Positions 5,870 through 7,019 of a DNA stretch of 7,019 nucleotides are shown here, piece after piece. The stretch's first letter is position 1. Every line of letters starts with the position of its first letter. The stretch covers positions 1-7,019 of the forward strand of contig JAAYGE010000025.1 of NCBI GenBank assembly GCA_012727835.1. The letters are read 5' to 3'. The DNA comes from Bacillota bacterium (GTDB taxonomy: Bacteria > Bacillota_H > UBA994 > UBA5500). The notes beneath the pieces were generated by a model that worked only from the letters and a program-made list of their open reading frames with translations, was not told the origin of the DNA and ran no database searches. Position numbers and translations under genes: made by a program.

Positions 5870-7019
5870 TTATCTGTCATAACCTCTCAGTTCAATGATC
5901 AGATCCCGTAGGTTAGCCGCATGCTCGAACTCCAACCGGCGGGCGGCCTCCTTCATTTCCTTCTCCAGCTTGGCAATTAGATCCTTACGTTCGCGGGCGC
6001 TGAGCTTCTTCACCGACTCACTGGATAAGCTGTAGCTGGTCTGTTCCTCAGCCACCTTTGTAGCTTCAATCACGTCTCGCACCGCCTTCTGCACACTGCG
6101 CGGCGTAATATTATGCTTCTTGTTGTATTCCATCTGTATGGCCCGACGGCGGTTAGTCTCTTGAATGGCAACCTCCATAGAGTGCGTAATCTGGTCCGCG
6201 TACATGATGACTTGTCCATTCACATTGCGGGCTGCTCGGCCGATGGTTTGTATCAACGAGGTGGTTGAGCGCAAGAAGCCCTCCTTATCCGCATCCAGGA
6301 TAGCCACCAAAGATACCTCGGGTAAGTCTAACCCTTCCCGCAGCAAGTTAATACCCACTAATACATCGAATTCGCCTAGGCGTAAGCCACGGATGATTTC
6401 CATCCGCTCAATCGTATCGATATCGGAATGCAGGTAACGCACCCGCAAGCCCATTTCACGGAAATAATCGGTCAAGTCTTCCGCCATGCGTTTAGTCAAG
6501 GTGGTCACCAGCACCCGTTCGTTCCGTTCAATACGTTTTCTAATCTCACCGTAGAGATCGTCAATCTGCCCTTCAATGGGGCGGACAATGACCTCCGGAT
6601 CCAACAATCCGGTGGGACGAATAATCTGCTCCACCACCTGGCTACTCTGCTCCAGTTCATAGGGAGCGGGAGTGGCAGAAACATAAATCACCTGGTTTAA
6701 GAGCTGGGAAAACTCGTCGAAGTTTAAAGGGCGATTATCCAGGGCGGAGGGCAACCGGAACCCATGCTCCACCAGGGTCTCCTTACGGGAACGGTCGCCC
6801 GCATACATGCCTCGTACCTGGGGAATGGTCACGTGGGACTCGTCCACCACCAACAGAAAATCGTCGGGGAAATAGTCCAACAAGGTGAAGGGCCTCTCCC
6901 CGGGAGCGCGCCCATCCAGATGGCGCGAATAGTTTTCGATGCCGGAACAGAAACCCAGCTCTTGCATCATTTCTAAGTCATAACGGGTGCGCTGTTCCAG
7001 ACGCTGGGCTTCCAACAGC
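5870..7019 (-). CDS. uvrB: UvrB, excinuclease ABC subunit B, N-terminus outside the window
   Basis: UvrB is the helicase-like protein that verifies damage delivered by UvrA and recruits UvrC. The visible 382 codons run from the window edge to TAA at 5872-5870. By comparison with ~660-residue family members, about 280 residues, including Walker A and the beta-hairpin, lie outside. Counting from the codon at 7015-7013, visible parts are motif II VVDESH (D58, E59), motif III-like YVSATP (111-116), the family segment RPTGLLDP (133-140), the second RecA-like domain with [25 protein letters not shown] and motif [11 protein letters not shown] (256-264), and the C-terminal UVR module (~345-377) that contacts UvrA and UvrC. 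No frameshift or missing key residue is seen. The TTG at 7015 is internal, since the frame stays open with family-like sequence around it. The stop lies about ten bases before the structured RNA element, and no terminator follows directly. Confidence 0.97.
   Translation of the reverse strand, partial: LLEAQRLEQRTRYDLEMMQELGFCSGIENYSRHLDGRAPGERPFTLLDYFPDDFLLVVDESHVTIPQVRGMYAGDRSRKETLVEHGFRLPSALDNRPLNFDEFSQLLNQVIYVSATPAPYELEQSSQVVEQIIRPTGLLDPEVIVRPIEGQIDDLYGEIRKRIERNERVLVTTLTKRMAEDLTDYFREMGLRVRYLHSDIDTIERMEIIRGLRLGEFDVLVGINLLREGLDLPEVSLVAILDADKEGFLRSTTSLIQTIGRAARNVNGQVIMYADQITHSMEVAIQETNRRRAIQMEYNKKHNITPRSVQKAVRDVIEATKVAEEQTSYSLSSESVKKLSARERKDLIAKLEKEMKEAARRLEFEHAANLRDLIIELRGYDR

Noticed and set aside
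5669..5882. Small open frames on both strands (65 and 69 codons) in the uvrB-uvrA gap
   Set aside because: They run through the stems of the structured RNA element, lack ribosome binding sites and show no protein-like pattern.

Overview
The window looks like a piece of a Firmicutes (clostridial-type) chromosome. It carries nucleotide excision repair genes in the order uvrB, uvrA, uvrC, followed by a gene for a DnaD-like primosomal protein. DnaD-family proteins are typical of Firmicutes. The strong AGGAGG-type ribosome binding sites, the GTG starts and the fairly GC-rich but not extreme composition fit the same group. I cannot name a genus. All genes lie on the minus strand, so transcription runs from high to low coordinates.

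Layout in transcription order: (1) 7019-5870 is the C-terminal part of uvrB, with the N-terminal ~280 codons outside the window. (2) 5869-5501 is a 369-base gap. Its uvrB-proximal part (about 5860-5649) folds into an elaborate structured-RNA-like element: a cloverleaf-like multibranch, a possible loop pseudoknot, a hairpin with a six-G loop, and a terminal palindrome followed by GTGA. I think it is most likely an orphan HEARO / omega-RNA-type element of the IscB/IsrB (IS200/IS605-related) group without its protein gene. The uvrA-proximal part carries a GC-rich dispersed repeat and a sigma-A-type promoter. (3) 5500-2681 is uvrA. (4) 2680-2535 holds a second half-copy of the repeat, a clear Rho-independent terminator and an extended -10 promoter for uvrC. 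(5) 2534-696 is uvrC. (6) 666-1 is the 5' part of a dnaD-like gene, 29 bases after uvrC and probably cotranscribed with it.

UvrA and UvrB find the lesion, UvrA leaves, UvrB verifies the damage and recruits UvrC, and UvrC makes both incisions. Both UvrB and UvrC here keep the UVR helical module through which they interact. The DnaD-like protein belongs to replication initiation or restart, so the cluster joins repair with primosome loading.

The main points for a second look are the structured RNA element between uvrB and uvrA, an Arg in place of the fourth zinc-ligand Cys in the C-terminal zinc finger of UvrA, and start-codon corrections for uvrA and uvrC supported by promoter and ribosome-binding-site positions.
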